A program made the position numbers and the translations under genes. Positions 1 to 6,274 of a stretch of 18,894 nt of DNA are shown piece after piece. Numbering within the stretch: position 1 is the first letter of the stretch; every line of letters starts with the position of its first letter. The notes below the pieces were generated by a model. It was not told the origin of the DNA, searched no databases, and saw only the letters and a program-made list of their open reading frames with translations. The stretch comes from Deltaproteobacteria bacterium (GTDB lineage Bacteria > Desulfobacterota > Desulfobaccia > Desulfobaccales > 0-14-0-80-60-11): positions 1 through 18,894 of the forward strand of contig VGSO01000011.1 of NCBI GenBank assembly GCA_016874945.1, in the 5' to 3' direction.

Positions 1-99
1 GGCAGTGATCCAATATGATTCCTTCGGTTCCAGGTCCAAGACCGCAGCCTTTTCCGATGTGTGATCCATTTGGCAGTTATCCCATTCTCGACGTTATCG

Positions 100-115
100 G
101 GAGGTATTACCCTCC
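100..115 (-). other. Short inverted repeat over the stop codon
   Basis: GGAGG (100-104) and CCTCC (111-115) pair around the stop codon of the exported thioredoxin-like gene. The same arrangement (547-551 and 557-561) sits over the stop of its paralogue, followed in both by GAATTC. There is no uridine run, so this is a conserved duplicated 3' end rather than a demonstrated terminator. Confidence 0.35.
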
Positions 116-484
116 GAATTCCCGGAGTTTACCTTGCACCTGGTTCAGGTCCAGTTCCCCCATGGCGCGCCAGAGTTCGCTACCCTGGGCGTCCAAAAAG
201 ATGATGGCAGGGGCCATGGCAATGCGGTATTTCTTGATGTATTCCAGCGCCTTGGGTTTCTCAGTGGAATAATCAATGCGTAGCAGCAGCCCCTGTTTGG
301 GGCCCTCAAAGACTTTCTCCACCACCCAATCCCCCGCCTTGCAGCGGTCCAGGATGCAGCCGCAGGCCTGGGTCATAGTAAGGTAAACAGCTTGGGCCAG
401 CTTGGGCTGCCCCGCCAAAGAAATGGTGTTACTTAAGACGACGGCAAGAATCATAAGGAAGGCAAAAACGGGTTTCCGAACCAT
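107..484 (-). CDS. Exported thioredoxin-fold protein with CXCX4C motif
   Basis: A 125-aa protein with a signal peptide (basic start, then hydrophobic residues about 5-20, then SLAG) and a small thioredoxin-like domain. The domain ends in a typical beta strand with a probable cis-proline (MAPAIIFLD). There is no CXXC redox pair; instead three cysteines form C-x-C-x4-C (C41, C43, C48). The start at 484 is chosen over the ATG at 502 because GGAGG lies about 11 bases upstream of it, whereas the earlier ATG has no ribosome site. It is the last gene of the minus-strand arsenic operon and a tandem paralogue of the broken gene at 554-1084; they share the QAVYLT/QVVYIT stretch, the cysteine motif and the 3' end. 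The trithiol site resembles the CC-x4-C site of the arsenic chaperone ArsD, so As(III) binding in the periplasm is an inference. No named family is certain. Confidence 0.7.
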   Translation of the reverse strand: MVRKPVFAFLMILAVVLSNTISLAGQPKLAQAVYLTMTQACGCILDRCKAGDWVVEKVFEGPKQGLLLRIDYSTEKPKALEYIKKYRIAMAPAIIFLDAQGSELWRAMGELDLNQVQGKLREFGG

Positions 485-553
485 TATGAAAAATTCCTCC
501 ATTCACCAGAAATTTCAAACCGTTATTTATTATTGCACTATTCGATGGAGGCA

Positions 554-1084
554 TTACCTCCCGAATTCGCCCAGTTTCTTGAGGATTGCCTCCTTGGAAA
601 AGGCCCCGCCGGTATGCCAGAGGAGCCGGTCTCGGGAGTCAAAAAAGAGCACCATTGGGATCTGGAAAGCCTGGTCGAGTTTATCCAAATAGGGTTCGGC
701 AACCTTTGCATCCTTAACCAAGTCTATGACTTTAAGCAGCTTGCGCCGATCTCCGACAAATATCTGCGCAATCAAGCGGTCACCTCTTGTACAAATTTCC
801 CGGGAGCAGGCGCAAATCTCGGTGGCAGTAATATAGACTACCTGGTGCAACTTCGGCCGAACCTCAGCGGCTGTCACCCCTCCCATTCTCGGAAGGATTA
901 TTGTTAAAAAAATTAAGGAACGAAGCAGCCTCTTGCAAAATTCATTTTGAAACTACAATTTTCTAGGGCGCTCAAATAAATATCCGGTGGCACAGGCTTT
1001 TCAGCCTGTGCCGGCGCAGACTGAAGCCTGCGGCTACATAATTTTGCAAGAGGCTCGAAGGACAACAACTTTTCCCTTGTCCAT
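554..1084 (-). pseudogene. Thioredoxin-fold CXCX4C gene split by a mini-element
   Basis: The intact part (554-886) encodes 110 aa of a thioredoxin-like domain with CACSREIC (C-x-C-x4-C), paralogous to the gene at 107-484. Upstream of the ATG at 886 the frame stays open and encodes a hydrophobic signal-peptide core (RSLIFLTIILP). No ATG, GTG or TTG is reached before a TAG inside the inserted element at 926-1055. If the element and one copy of the flanking CGAAG are removed, the frame joins to ATG at 1084 and gives a 131-aa protein starting MDKGKVVVLRSLIF, a complete signal peptide. The ATG has GGGGA about 6 bases upstream. Today translation from 1084 would stop within the element, and translation from 886 would lack export and has no visible ribosome site. 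The gene is therefore probably inactive or makes a misplaced cytoplasmic protein. Confidence 0.75.
926..1055. mobile_element. 130-bp MITE/REP-like element with CGAAG target repeat
   Basis: Terminal inverted repeats of 16 bp match perfectly: AGCCTCTTGCAAAATT (927-942) and AATTTTGCAAGAGGCT (1040-1055). The element is flanked by direct repeats CGAAG (921-925 and 1056-1060), a likely 5-bp target duplication. Inside, 989-1012 forms a perfect hairpin (GGCACAGGCT, loop TTTC, AGCCTGTGCC), and a second GC-rich segment follows (GCGCAGACTGAAGCCTGCGGC). There is no coding capacity, so it must move by a transposase supplied elsewhere. It interrupts the signal-peptide codons of the 554-1084 gene. Confidence 0.75.
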
Positions 1085-1105
1085 CAGGTTTCCCCAGGCT
1101 CAGAA

Positions 1106-1168
1106 TTACTTGCACGTTAATGCGGCCAAAGCCAAGAGCACAAAGGCCACACCCCTGGGTTTCTTCAT
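1106..1168 (-). CDS. Possible 20-aa signal-peptide-like small ORF
   Basis: This tiny frame encodes MKKPRG followed by a hydrophobic run ending LTCK. It looks like a bare signal peptide. The region upstream of the ATG shows only a weak ribosome site (GCGGA). It lies in the gap between the CPSC thioredoxin gene and the broken CXCX4C gene. It could be a leader peptide, a decayed 5' end or chance. No function is claimed. Confidence 0.2.
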   Translation of the reverse strand: MKKPRGVAFVLLALAALTCK

Positions 1169-1183
1169 AGAGTTCCGCTCTGC

Positions 1184-1684
1184 TCACCTTTGTGCCGCTG
1201 CAACTTCCTGCAGCCATTTTTTCAATGCTTCCCGGTTGGGTACCTGGCCCACGGCTTTGACTTCGTCGTTGATCAGGAGGGCCGGGGTGCCAAATACCCC
1301 CAGCGCAGTGATTTCCTTCATATCCCTAACGTGCTCCACCTCCGCCGGGAGGCCCAGTTCTACCAGCACTTCCATGGCGGTCTGCTCCAACCGCTCGCAA
1401 GAAGGACAACCAGGTCCCAGGATCTTGATGTTCAGCCCGGTGCGTTCCTCCACCACCGTCTCGCCCAGGGCCTTCTTAAATTCCCGCAGGAAAGCCCGTT
1501 TGTAATCCTCCCGGGACGAGGCGGGGATATAGTTCCGGGGTTTGAGTCTATCAAACAGGACCTGGGCGATTTCTTCGTCAGGCCGCTCCCTGAATGCCCT
1601 GGCCTCTTCAATGGCCTCTTTCAGGCCGGTGATGCCCACCTTGAACCTGCCCAGGAAAATCTGGGTGATGTCCGGTTGGGACAT
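1184..1684 (-). CDS. Thioredoxin-like (MTH895-type) redox-disulfide protein with N-terminal extension
   Basis: A 166-aa cytoplasmic protein. Residues about 85-163 form a small thioredoxin/glutaredoxin-like domain: NIKILGPG, then C93-P-S-C96, then GTPALLINDEVKAVGQVP with the cis-proline. This matches the MTH895/TM0996 'redox-active disulfide protein 2' pattern. The first 80 residues are a charged, probably helical extension I do not recognise. The start at 1684 is well supported by AGGAGGAGG just upstream. That places its first 77 bases inside the end of the upstream acyltransferase gene in another frame, an unusually long overlap. Similar small thioredoxins are often found in arsenic and metal-resistance operons. 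Here it may reduce or carry thiol-bound arsenic, or serve as an electron donor to operon partners; this role is inferred from position. Confidence 0.8.
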   Translation of the reverse strand: MSQPDITQIFLGRFKVGITGLKEAIEEARAFRERPDEEIAQVLFDRLKPRNYIPASSREDYKRAFLREFKKALGETVVEERTGLNIKILGPGCPSCERLEQTAMEVLVELGLPAEVEHVRDMKEITALGVFGTPALLINDEVKAVGQVPNREALKKWLQEVAAAQR

Positions 1685-2465
1685 GATGTTTTTCCTCCTC
1701 CTGGTTGGCCAGATCCCGGGCCAATCTCCACTCGTCGGCGCTTAACTCGCCCGGCTGCAACTCCACTTCCAGCGCCTGGGCCATGCCCTGGCCCACGGCC
1801 TCCCTCAGCTCAATTAGTTTGGGCGGCCGCCCCAGGATTTCTTCCAGGGAGGTCAGACGGGCAACAAGCCTGGCCCGCAAGGCCGCGGGAGATTCGCCTT
1901 CAGCCCGCACCAGGGCCAGCCATGCCTCCACCTGGGGCCTGACGATAATGGAGCCGTGCTGGAGCAGGGAGGAGGCATGCCAGGTTTGGGCGCTGCCCAC
2001 CAGTTTCTTCTTCCGATAGACGATAGCTCCCCGGGCACACCGGAGGAAACAGATGTCCGTGGACTGGGGGTCTTCCCGCTCCCGACCCATTCGGGCCTCG
2101 ATTCCCAGAAGACGAAAGGCGTGGAGCAGTCCCTGGGCGATGAGGTGGTAGGCCGCAGTGACCGCGGAAGGCATCCCCTCGGAGGCGCCGGCAATAACGG
2201 CATAAGTCAAATCATCCAGGTGCAGCACCGCCTTGCCGCCGGTGGGCCGCCGCACCACTTCATAACCCAGGCGCCGGCAGGCCTCCAGGTCCAGGTCGTG
2301 CCGCTTTTGAAAGTAGCCCAGGGACACGGCGGGTGGCCGCCACTGATAAAGGCGCAGGGTGGGCGGCGACTTGCCGTTGGCATGGAGGGCCAGCAAGGCC
2401 CGGTCGATGGCCATGTTGCAGGCGGAGGATAAAGTCCCGGTGTTCAGCAAGCGCCAGGTTTTCAT
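1608..2465 (-). CDS. LplA/LipM-family lipoyl (octanoyl) protein transferase
   Basis: A 285-aa cofactor-transferase of the BPL/LplA fold. Recognisable blocks are RRPTGGKAVLHLDDLTY (about 72-88), KKLVGSAQ with the conserved lysine near 154, and LLQHGSIIV. A cysteine in DICF (C139) occupies the place where Bacillus LipM, a GcvH-specific octanoyltransferase, has its nucleophile; E. coli LplA ligase has none there. A LipM-like reaction (octanoyl-ACP to carrier lysine) is therefore plausible, but lipoate ligase is not excluded. The ATG overlaps the lipA stop as ATGA, implying coupled translation. The probable substrate is the GcvH-like protein encoded at 6267-6722. The last about 25 residues are read through the start of the next gene, so the native C-terminus may have been lengthened. 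Confidence 0.85.
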   Translation of the reverse strand: MKTWRLLNTGTLSSACNMAIDRALLALHANGKSPPTLRLYQWRPPAVSLGYFQKRHDLDLEACRRLGYEVVRRPTGGKAVLHLDDLTYAVIAGASEGMPSAVTAAYHLIAQGLLHAFRLLGIEARMGREREDPQSTDICFLRCARGAIVYRKKKLVGSAQTWHASSLLQHGSIIVRPQVEAWLALVRAEGESPAALRARLVARLTSLEEILGRPPKLIELREAVGQGMAQALEVELQPGELSADEWRLARDLANQEEEKHHVPTGHHPDFPGQVQGGHHRPERGH

Positions 2466-3337
2466 ACCAGGTCCCGAAAGAACATGGGCGCCTTGTAAGA
2501 ACTACGCACCAGGGCCCCGGCGGCCACGCTCTTGAAACCCAGGGCCAGGGCCCGCCGCCGCCAGCCGTCAAACTCTTCCGGGTTCACATAGCGGGCCGCC
2601 GGGACATGGTGGAGGGAGGGGGATAGATATTGTCCCAGGGTAAGCATGTCGCAGTCCACTGCACGCAAATCCTTCAACACCTCGTCGATTTCTGCGGATT
2701 CCTCTCCCAGACCCAGCATCAGGCCGGATTTGGTGATGATCCGGGTAAAAAGCTGTTTCGCCTGTTGCAGCACCTTGAGGGAACGACGGTAATCCGCGCC
2801 CCGCCGCACCTGAGGGTAAAGCCGGGGCGCGGTTTCCAGGTTGTGGGCCAGGATTTCCGGTCCGGCGGCCAACACCATTTCCAGAGCCTTTTTTGATCCT
2901 GCAAAATCCGGCGCCAGGAGTTCCACCCGGACGCCGGGACAATGTTCCCGCAAGGCCGCTATCACCCGGGCATAATGGGTCGCGCCGCCATCCGGGAGAT
3001 CGTCCCGGGTCACCGAAGTGATGACCACGTGGCGCAGACCCAACTCCGAAACCGCCTCTGCCAGGCGCTGGGGTTCATCGACTTGCAGCGGCAAAGGTTT
3101 CCCCTTTTTCACCGCACAAAAAGCGCACCCTCGAGTGCAGACATCGCCCAGAATCAGAAAGGTAGCGGTGTGCTGGGAGAAACATTCCCCCCGGTTGGGG
3201 CAGCGGGCGCTCTCGCACACCGTGGGCAAATTAAGGCGGTCCAACAGATCGCGGGTTTGCATCACCATCTCTGCGCCCTTGCCTTGCTTGGCGCGACGCA
3301 CTTCAGAAATCAGCCATTCCGGAGCTGGCAGAGACAT
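2462..3337 (-). CDS. lipA: Lipoyl synthase (radical SAM)
   Basis: A 291-aa LipA, of normal family length. It inserts two sulfurs into a protein-bound octanoyl chain using two 4Fe-4S clusters. The auxiliary-cluster motif CESARCPNRGEC (C41, C46, C52) and the radical-SAM motif CTRGCAFC (C67, C71, C74) are both intact. The conserved C-terminal RSSY, the serine ligand of the auxiliary cluster, is present in LVRSSYKAP. The frame is open well upstream into lpd, but the start at 3337 is chosen because GGGAGG precedes it and alignment to the family begins there. It overlaps the lpd stop by one base (TGATG) and the downstream transferase start by four. Placement between lpd and an LplA/LipM protein makes a self-contained lipoyl-assembly block. 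A housekeeping copy elsewhere in the genome cannot be excluded. Confidence 0.95.
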   Translation of the reverse strand: MSLPAPEWLISEVRRAKQGKGAEMVMQTRDLLDRLNLPTVCESARCPNRGECFSQHTATFLILGDVCTRGCAFCAVKKGKPLPLQVDEPQRLAEAVSELGLRHVVITSVTRDDLPDGGATHYARVIAALREHCPGVRVELLAPDFAGSKKALEMVLAAGPEILAHNLETAPRLYPQVRRGADYRRSLKVLQQAKQLFTRIITKSGLMLGLGEESAEIDEVLKDLRAVDCDMLTLGQYLSPSLHHVPAARYVNPEEFDGWRRRALALGFKSVAAGALVRSSYKAPMFFRDLV

Positions 3338-4728
3338 CACGCGCCTCCCGGCGGCGCACTGTGAATCGCCTGGCCGTGGAGGGCCTGGGCCACCTCCGCG
3401 ACGGCCTCGGACAAGGTGGGGTGGGCGTGGATGGTCTCCATGATCATCCGGCTGGGAAGCCCGCCCCGCATGGCCAGGGCAAGTTCGTGAATCAGGTCCG
3501 CGGCGTGAGGCCCGATGATGTGCGCCCCCAAGACCTGGTCGGTCTGGGCATCGGCAATGATCTTCACCAAACCTTCCAGTTCCCCCAGGCACTGGCCCAT
3601 ACCCAAGGATTTGAAAGGAAAACGGGCCACTTTGATGGGGTATTGGGCTTCCGCTTCAGCTTCCGAAACCCCAACCGCGGCGTACTCGGGTATAGTGAAG
3701 GTGCAGCGGGGGACGACGTGATAGTCCATCTTGCTTCCCAGACCCAGGGCGTGCTCCGCGGCGCAGATGCCTTCGGCAAAGGCCACGTGGGCCAGGAGCC
3801 AACCGCCGATAACGTCGCCCGCGGCATAAATGCCGGGGATACTGGTCATCATGTGCTCGTCCACCACGATGCGCCCTTTATCCAGGTTAACTCCCAGTTC
3901 TTCCAGACCCAGGCCTTCGGTGTTGAAGCGCCTGCCGGTGGCCAGGAGGATGGTGTCCGGAGTCAGTTCGGACCGGTCGTCCAGGCGGCAGGTAAAATTC
4001 CCTGCCTCTTCTTCAACCGCGCACACCTGGACGCCGCACTTGACCGCAATCTTGCGCCGCTTCAGCACGCCGGTCAGGTACTCCGCCATCTCCGCGTCGT
4101 CGTAAGGCAGCAGGCGGTCCATCACTTCCACCAGGGTCACCTGGGAGCCCAGTTCCCGGAAAATGGCGGCCATCTCCACCCCCACCGCGCCCCCGCCCAC
4201 TACCAGCAGGTGCCTGGGGAGGTAGTCGATGGTAAGAATCTCGTCGGCCAGAAAGACCCGGGGACTATGGGGAAACAGGGGCAGGCGGGCCGGCCGGGAG
4301 CCGGTGGCGATCACCACTTTGGCGGCTTCAATCAGGCTACTCTGTCCCTCCCGCTCCACTTCTATTTTGTTCGCTGCTATGAACCGGCCCCTGCCCTCCA
4401 CTAGAGCGACGCGCCTGGCCTGGAAAAGCCCGGCGATGCTACGGCGCAGCCCCGAAATCACCCGTTCCTTGCGGGCGATAATGGCCTGGATGTCGGGTTT
4501 CGCCTCCACCGGCTCAAAACCGAACTCCCTGGCCCGGCGCATGGCCCTTCCCACTTCGGCGGAGGCCCGCACCGTCTTGGTGGGGATGCAACCCCGGTTG
4601 AGGCAGACGCCGCCCAGAAATTTTTCCTCCACCACTGCCACCTTCGCCCCCAGTTGGGCCGCCCGGATTGCACCTTGGTAGCCCGCCGGGCCGCCTCCCA
4701 GAAAGGCGATATCGTATACTTCCGGCAT
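3337..4728 (-). CDS. lpdA: Dihydrolipoyl dehydrogenase
   Basis: A 463-aa FAD/NAD disulfide oxidoreductase that interconverts dihydrolipoyl and lipoyl groups using NAD(H). Seen in order: the N-terminal FAD motif GGGPAGYQGAIRAAQLG, the redox disulfide C42-LNRG-C47 within GGVCLNRGCIPTK, the NAD-binding glycine motif VVGGGAVGVEMAAIF, the second FAD motif GIYAAGDVIGG, and the C-terminal HAHPTLSEAVAEV carrying the catalytic His-Glu pair. The start at 4728 has AAGGA upstream. No E1 or E2 2-oxoacid dehydrogenase genes, nor gcvP or gcvT, lie in the window. Its partner here is therefore probably the GcvH-like carrier, with the enzyme re-reducing (or re-oxidising) the lipoyl arm during arsenic handling. 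Mercuric reductase and glutathione reductase were considered, but the HPTLSE ending and length fit Lpd best. Confidence 0.95.
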   Translation of the reverse strand: MPEVYDIAFLGGGPAGYQGAIRAAQLGAKVAVVEEKFLGGVCLNRGCIPTKTVRASAEVGRAMRRAREFGFEPVEAKPDIQAIIARKERVISGLRRSIAGLFQARRVALVEGRGRFIAANKIEVEREGQSSLIEAAKVVIATGSRPARLPLFPHSPRVFLADEILTIDYLPRHLLVVGGGAVGVEMAAIFRELGSQVTLVEVMDRLLPYDDAEMAEYLTGVLKRRKIAVKCGVQVCAVEEEAGNFTCRLDDRSELTPDTILLATGRRFNTEGLGLEELGVNLDKGRIVVDEHMMTSIPGIYAAGDVIGGWLLAHVAFAEGICAAEHALGLGSKMDYHVVPRCTFTIPEYAAVGVSEAEAEAQYPIKVARFPFKSLGMGQCLGELEGLVKIIADAQTDQVLGAHIIGPHAADLIHELALAMRGGLPSRMIMETIHAHPTLSEAVAEVAQALHGQAIHSAPPGGA

Positions 4729-4737
4729 AGGAATTCC

Positions 4738-5160
4738 TTACTGGATCACGATATCCGGCTTGACGACGACTTCGGACTTGAAAGACTGGCAGATGGTGGA
4801 GTATTTCAGGGCCATGTCCAGGGCCCGCTGCACCATCTCCTTGGGCTTCCCCTTTACCACTATCTTGGGGTACAGGGTCACGGTCTTAAACCAGGAGGTC
4901 CGATCCAGGTGCTCCTCCACCTCCCCTTCGGCGTCGATTTCCAGGGAGACCAGGTCCATCTTGAACCGTTCCGTGGCCCAGACCACCATCATGAAGTAGC
5001 AGGTGTTGGCCGCGGCCACAAACGCGTCCTCGGGGGTGAGCACCCCCGCCTTGCCGAAGAGGTCCGGGGGCGCGGAAAACTCCATTTCCACGCCGTTCTG
5101 GCACCAGGTGTAGCCCAGATGTTCGCCTCGCCATTCCACTTTGTTTTTATATATTGCCAT
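4738..5160 (-). CDS. OsmC/Ohr-family thiol protein
   Basis: A 140-aa single-domain OsmC-fold protein. The two family cysteines are present: C54 in ANTCYFMMV at the start of the core helix and C124 in STICQSF. In this family they form the thiol-peroxidase site. The start ATG at 5160 follows a short gap after the HMA-like gene. Some Ohr/OsmC enzymes are known to be reduced by lipoylated proteins together with Lpd, which fits placement directly upstream of lpdA. Alternatively it may use its reactive thiol for other substrates, such as organoarsenical or sulfane species; nothing in the sequence decides this. Codon use matches the neighbours. Confidence 0.88.
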   Translation of the reverse strand: MAIYKNKVEWRGEHLGYTWCQNGVEMEFSAPPDLFGKAGVLTPEDAFVAAANTCYFMMVVWATERFKMDLVSLEIDAEGEVEEHLDRTSWFKTVTLYPKIVVKGKPKEMVQRALDMALKYSTICQSFKSEVVVKPDIVIQ

Positions 5161-5193
5161 GCACAGCTCCTCTAAGGGGCAAGAATCCGGAGG

Positions 5194-5448
5194 TTATGGT
5201 AAGATTACCGGACGGTATTCTTTCCCCATCATTTTGCCCGCGGTGAAGACGGCGGCAAAGATGGTTTCCAGGGTGACCAGAACGGATTCAAACCGGACCG
5301 AAAACAAATCCTGGTCAGGGTGGTAGGTCACTGCCAGCACCCCCTTGACCTTGAGCAATTCGGCGCGCACCGCGTCGGGGCAGGCCATTCAGGTGAAGCC
5401 TCCCTGTTGCACCATGCCCTTAACGCGCATTTGGAGGTCCGTGATCAT
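5194..5448 (-). CDS. HMA-like small selenoprotein (UGA-encoded Sec, UxxC)
   Basis: Reading through an in-frame TGA at 5389-5391 gives an 84-aa protein with heavy-metal-associated (HMA/MerP-like) features. These are MRVKGM, then GGFT-U20-MA-C23, then AELLKVKGVLAVTYHPDQDLFSV and a final helix and strand. The UGA falls exactly on the first cysteine position of the HMA CXXC metal site. The start ATG at 5448 lies two bases after the preceding DGC gene's stop, with GAGGA about 9 bases upstream. A start at the ATG after the UGA (5388) would remove the first strand and half the metal site and has no good ribosome site. Eighteen bases past the UGA a short CGC/GCG stem is capped by GGU, resembling the apical GG of bacterial SECIS elements. 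Sec-containing MerP-like proteins are known from selenoproteome surveys. A nonsense mutation is the main alternative. Confidence 0.75.
5366..5391 (-). promoter_or_regulatory. Candidate bacterial SECIS element
   Basis: The UGA at 5391-5389 is followed by a GC-rich segment in which CGC (5374-5372) and GCG (5368-5366) pair around a GGU loop. The paired G's lie 18-19 bases after UGA, as in E. coli fdhF (19-20). Only the short apical stem is clear; the lower stem was not folded by computation. Confidence 0.5.
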
Positions 5449-5450
5449 CC

Positions 5451-5858
5451 CTAATCTTCCTCCAGCACCTCGTCCACCGCCTGGGCGATCTCTTCGGCCA
5501 CGGCCTTGACCGCGGCTTCTTCCTCCGGCCCGAAGTGGCGTAGCTTCTCGGGAGGTTTCAAGCCGTGCTTTTTAAGAATCTCGGGGATGGAGAGGGATTT
5601 GGCTGGCTTGCCCGACAGCATCTCCGTGGCCTTGGCGGCGCACATCTTATCGCAGCCGTCCACCGTGATGGTGGGGTAATTGGATGCAAAGGTCCGCTCC
5701 TCCTCGCCCCCGGCGATAAAGAGCGGGAGGCAGATGGTGACGGTTTCCCCGGGGCGTTCATCCAGCACCTTGCGGCAGGCCAGGCGGCACAGGGTGCCCT
5801 CGGGGATTTCCTCGCCGCTGCAGGAAACCACGCCCACTTTCATGACCTGGATGTCCAT
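5451..5858 (-). CDS. DGC-domain putative zinc-binding protein (copy 1)
   Basis: A 135-aa protein of the DGC-domain family (named for an Asp-Gly-Cys motif). The signature is seen as VVSCSGEEIPEG (C13), ETVTICLPLF (C43) and TITVDGCDKMCAAKA (C69, C73), with extra cysteines C24 and C28. The C-terminal half is acidic and helical. The ATG at 5858 overlaps the stop of the next DGC gene by one base (TGATG); a GTG just upstream is also possible. Members of this family are small cysteine proteins assumed to bind zinc or another thiophilic metal; the biochemical role is not established. Two adjacent copies between the lipoyl carrier and the HMA selenoprotein suggest metalloid binding or transfer, perhaps as a pair. 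Confidence 0.85.
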   Translation of the reverse strand: MDIQVMKVGVVSCSGEEIPEGTLCRLACRKVLDERPGETVTICLPLFIAGGEEERTFASNYPTITVDGCDKMCAAKATEMLSGKPAKSLSIPEILKKHGLKPPEKLRHFGPEEEAAVKAVAEEIAQAVDEVLEED

Positions 5859-6274
5859 CACGCACCCTCCCCGGCAGCCAGCCTGTCCACTTCCGCGGTC
5901 ACTTCCTCCGCCGCCACCGCCGCTAGCTTCCGGCCTGTCTCGTTCACTTCGGCAATGCCCTCGGGCTTGAGGTCCTTGTGCTCTTTGTAGAACTTGATGG
6001 CCTCGTAAGCCTTGTCCACCACTTTGCCCAGGGCTTCCACGCTCTTTTTGGCGCAGTCCTTGGGGCAGCCGTCTATGGTGATCACCGGGTTTTCCGTCAC
6101 CAGGGCCACTGCTTCGGGGTCTTTGATCACCAGAAGCGGCAGGCAGGTGGTCGCCACCGTATCGGGCCGCACCCGTTCCAACAGTTCATACATGGTCTCC
6201 CTGGCCACCGCGCCATAGACCTTGCCGATGCCGCTGCAAGGGAGCACCACCACTTTCTTGTGCTTCTTACCCAT
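5858..6274 (-). CDS. DGC-domain putative zinc-binding protein (copy 2)
   Basis: A 138-aa paralogue of the 5451-5858 protein with the same four-cysteine layout: LPCSGIGKVYG (C13), VATTCLPLLV (C44) and VITIDGCPKDCAKKS (C70, C74). The central VTENPVITIDGC corresponds to SNYPTITVDGC in copy 1. The N-terminus is lysine-rich, the C-terminus acidic and helical. Its ATG overlaps the end of the GcvH-like gene by 8 bases, so expression is likely coupled to the carrier. The function of the family is not known. The tight linkage to a lipoyl carrier is the most informative clue and points to a role in receiving or releasing a thiol-bound ligand; that is inference. Confidence 0.85.
   Translation of the reverse strand: MGKKHKKVVVLPCSGIGKVYGAVARETMYELLERVRPDTVATTCLPLLVIKDPEAVALVTENPVITIDGCPKDCAKKSVEALGKVVDKAYEAIKFYKEHKDLKPEGIAEVNETGRKLAAVAAEEVTAEVDRLAAGEGA

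Noticed and set aside
972..1217. 81-aa minus-strand ORF running through the inserted element
   Set aside because: It is read across the mini-element and overlaps the 3' end of the CPSC thioredoxin gene; it has no recognisable domain and its composition changes at the element boundary.
3337..4728. Mercuric reductase (MerA) for the FAD disulfide oxidoreductase
   Set aside because: It ends in the HPTLSE His-Glu region typical of Lpd, lacks the C-terminal CC pair of MerA and is flanked by lipoyl genes.
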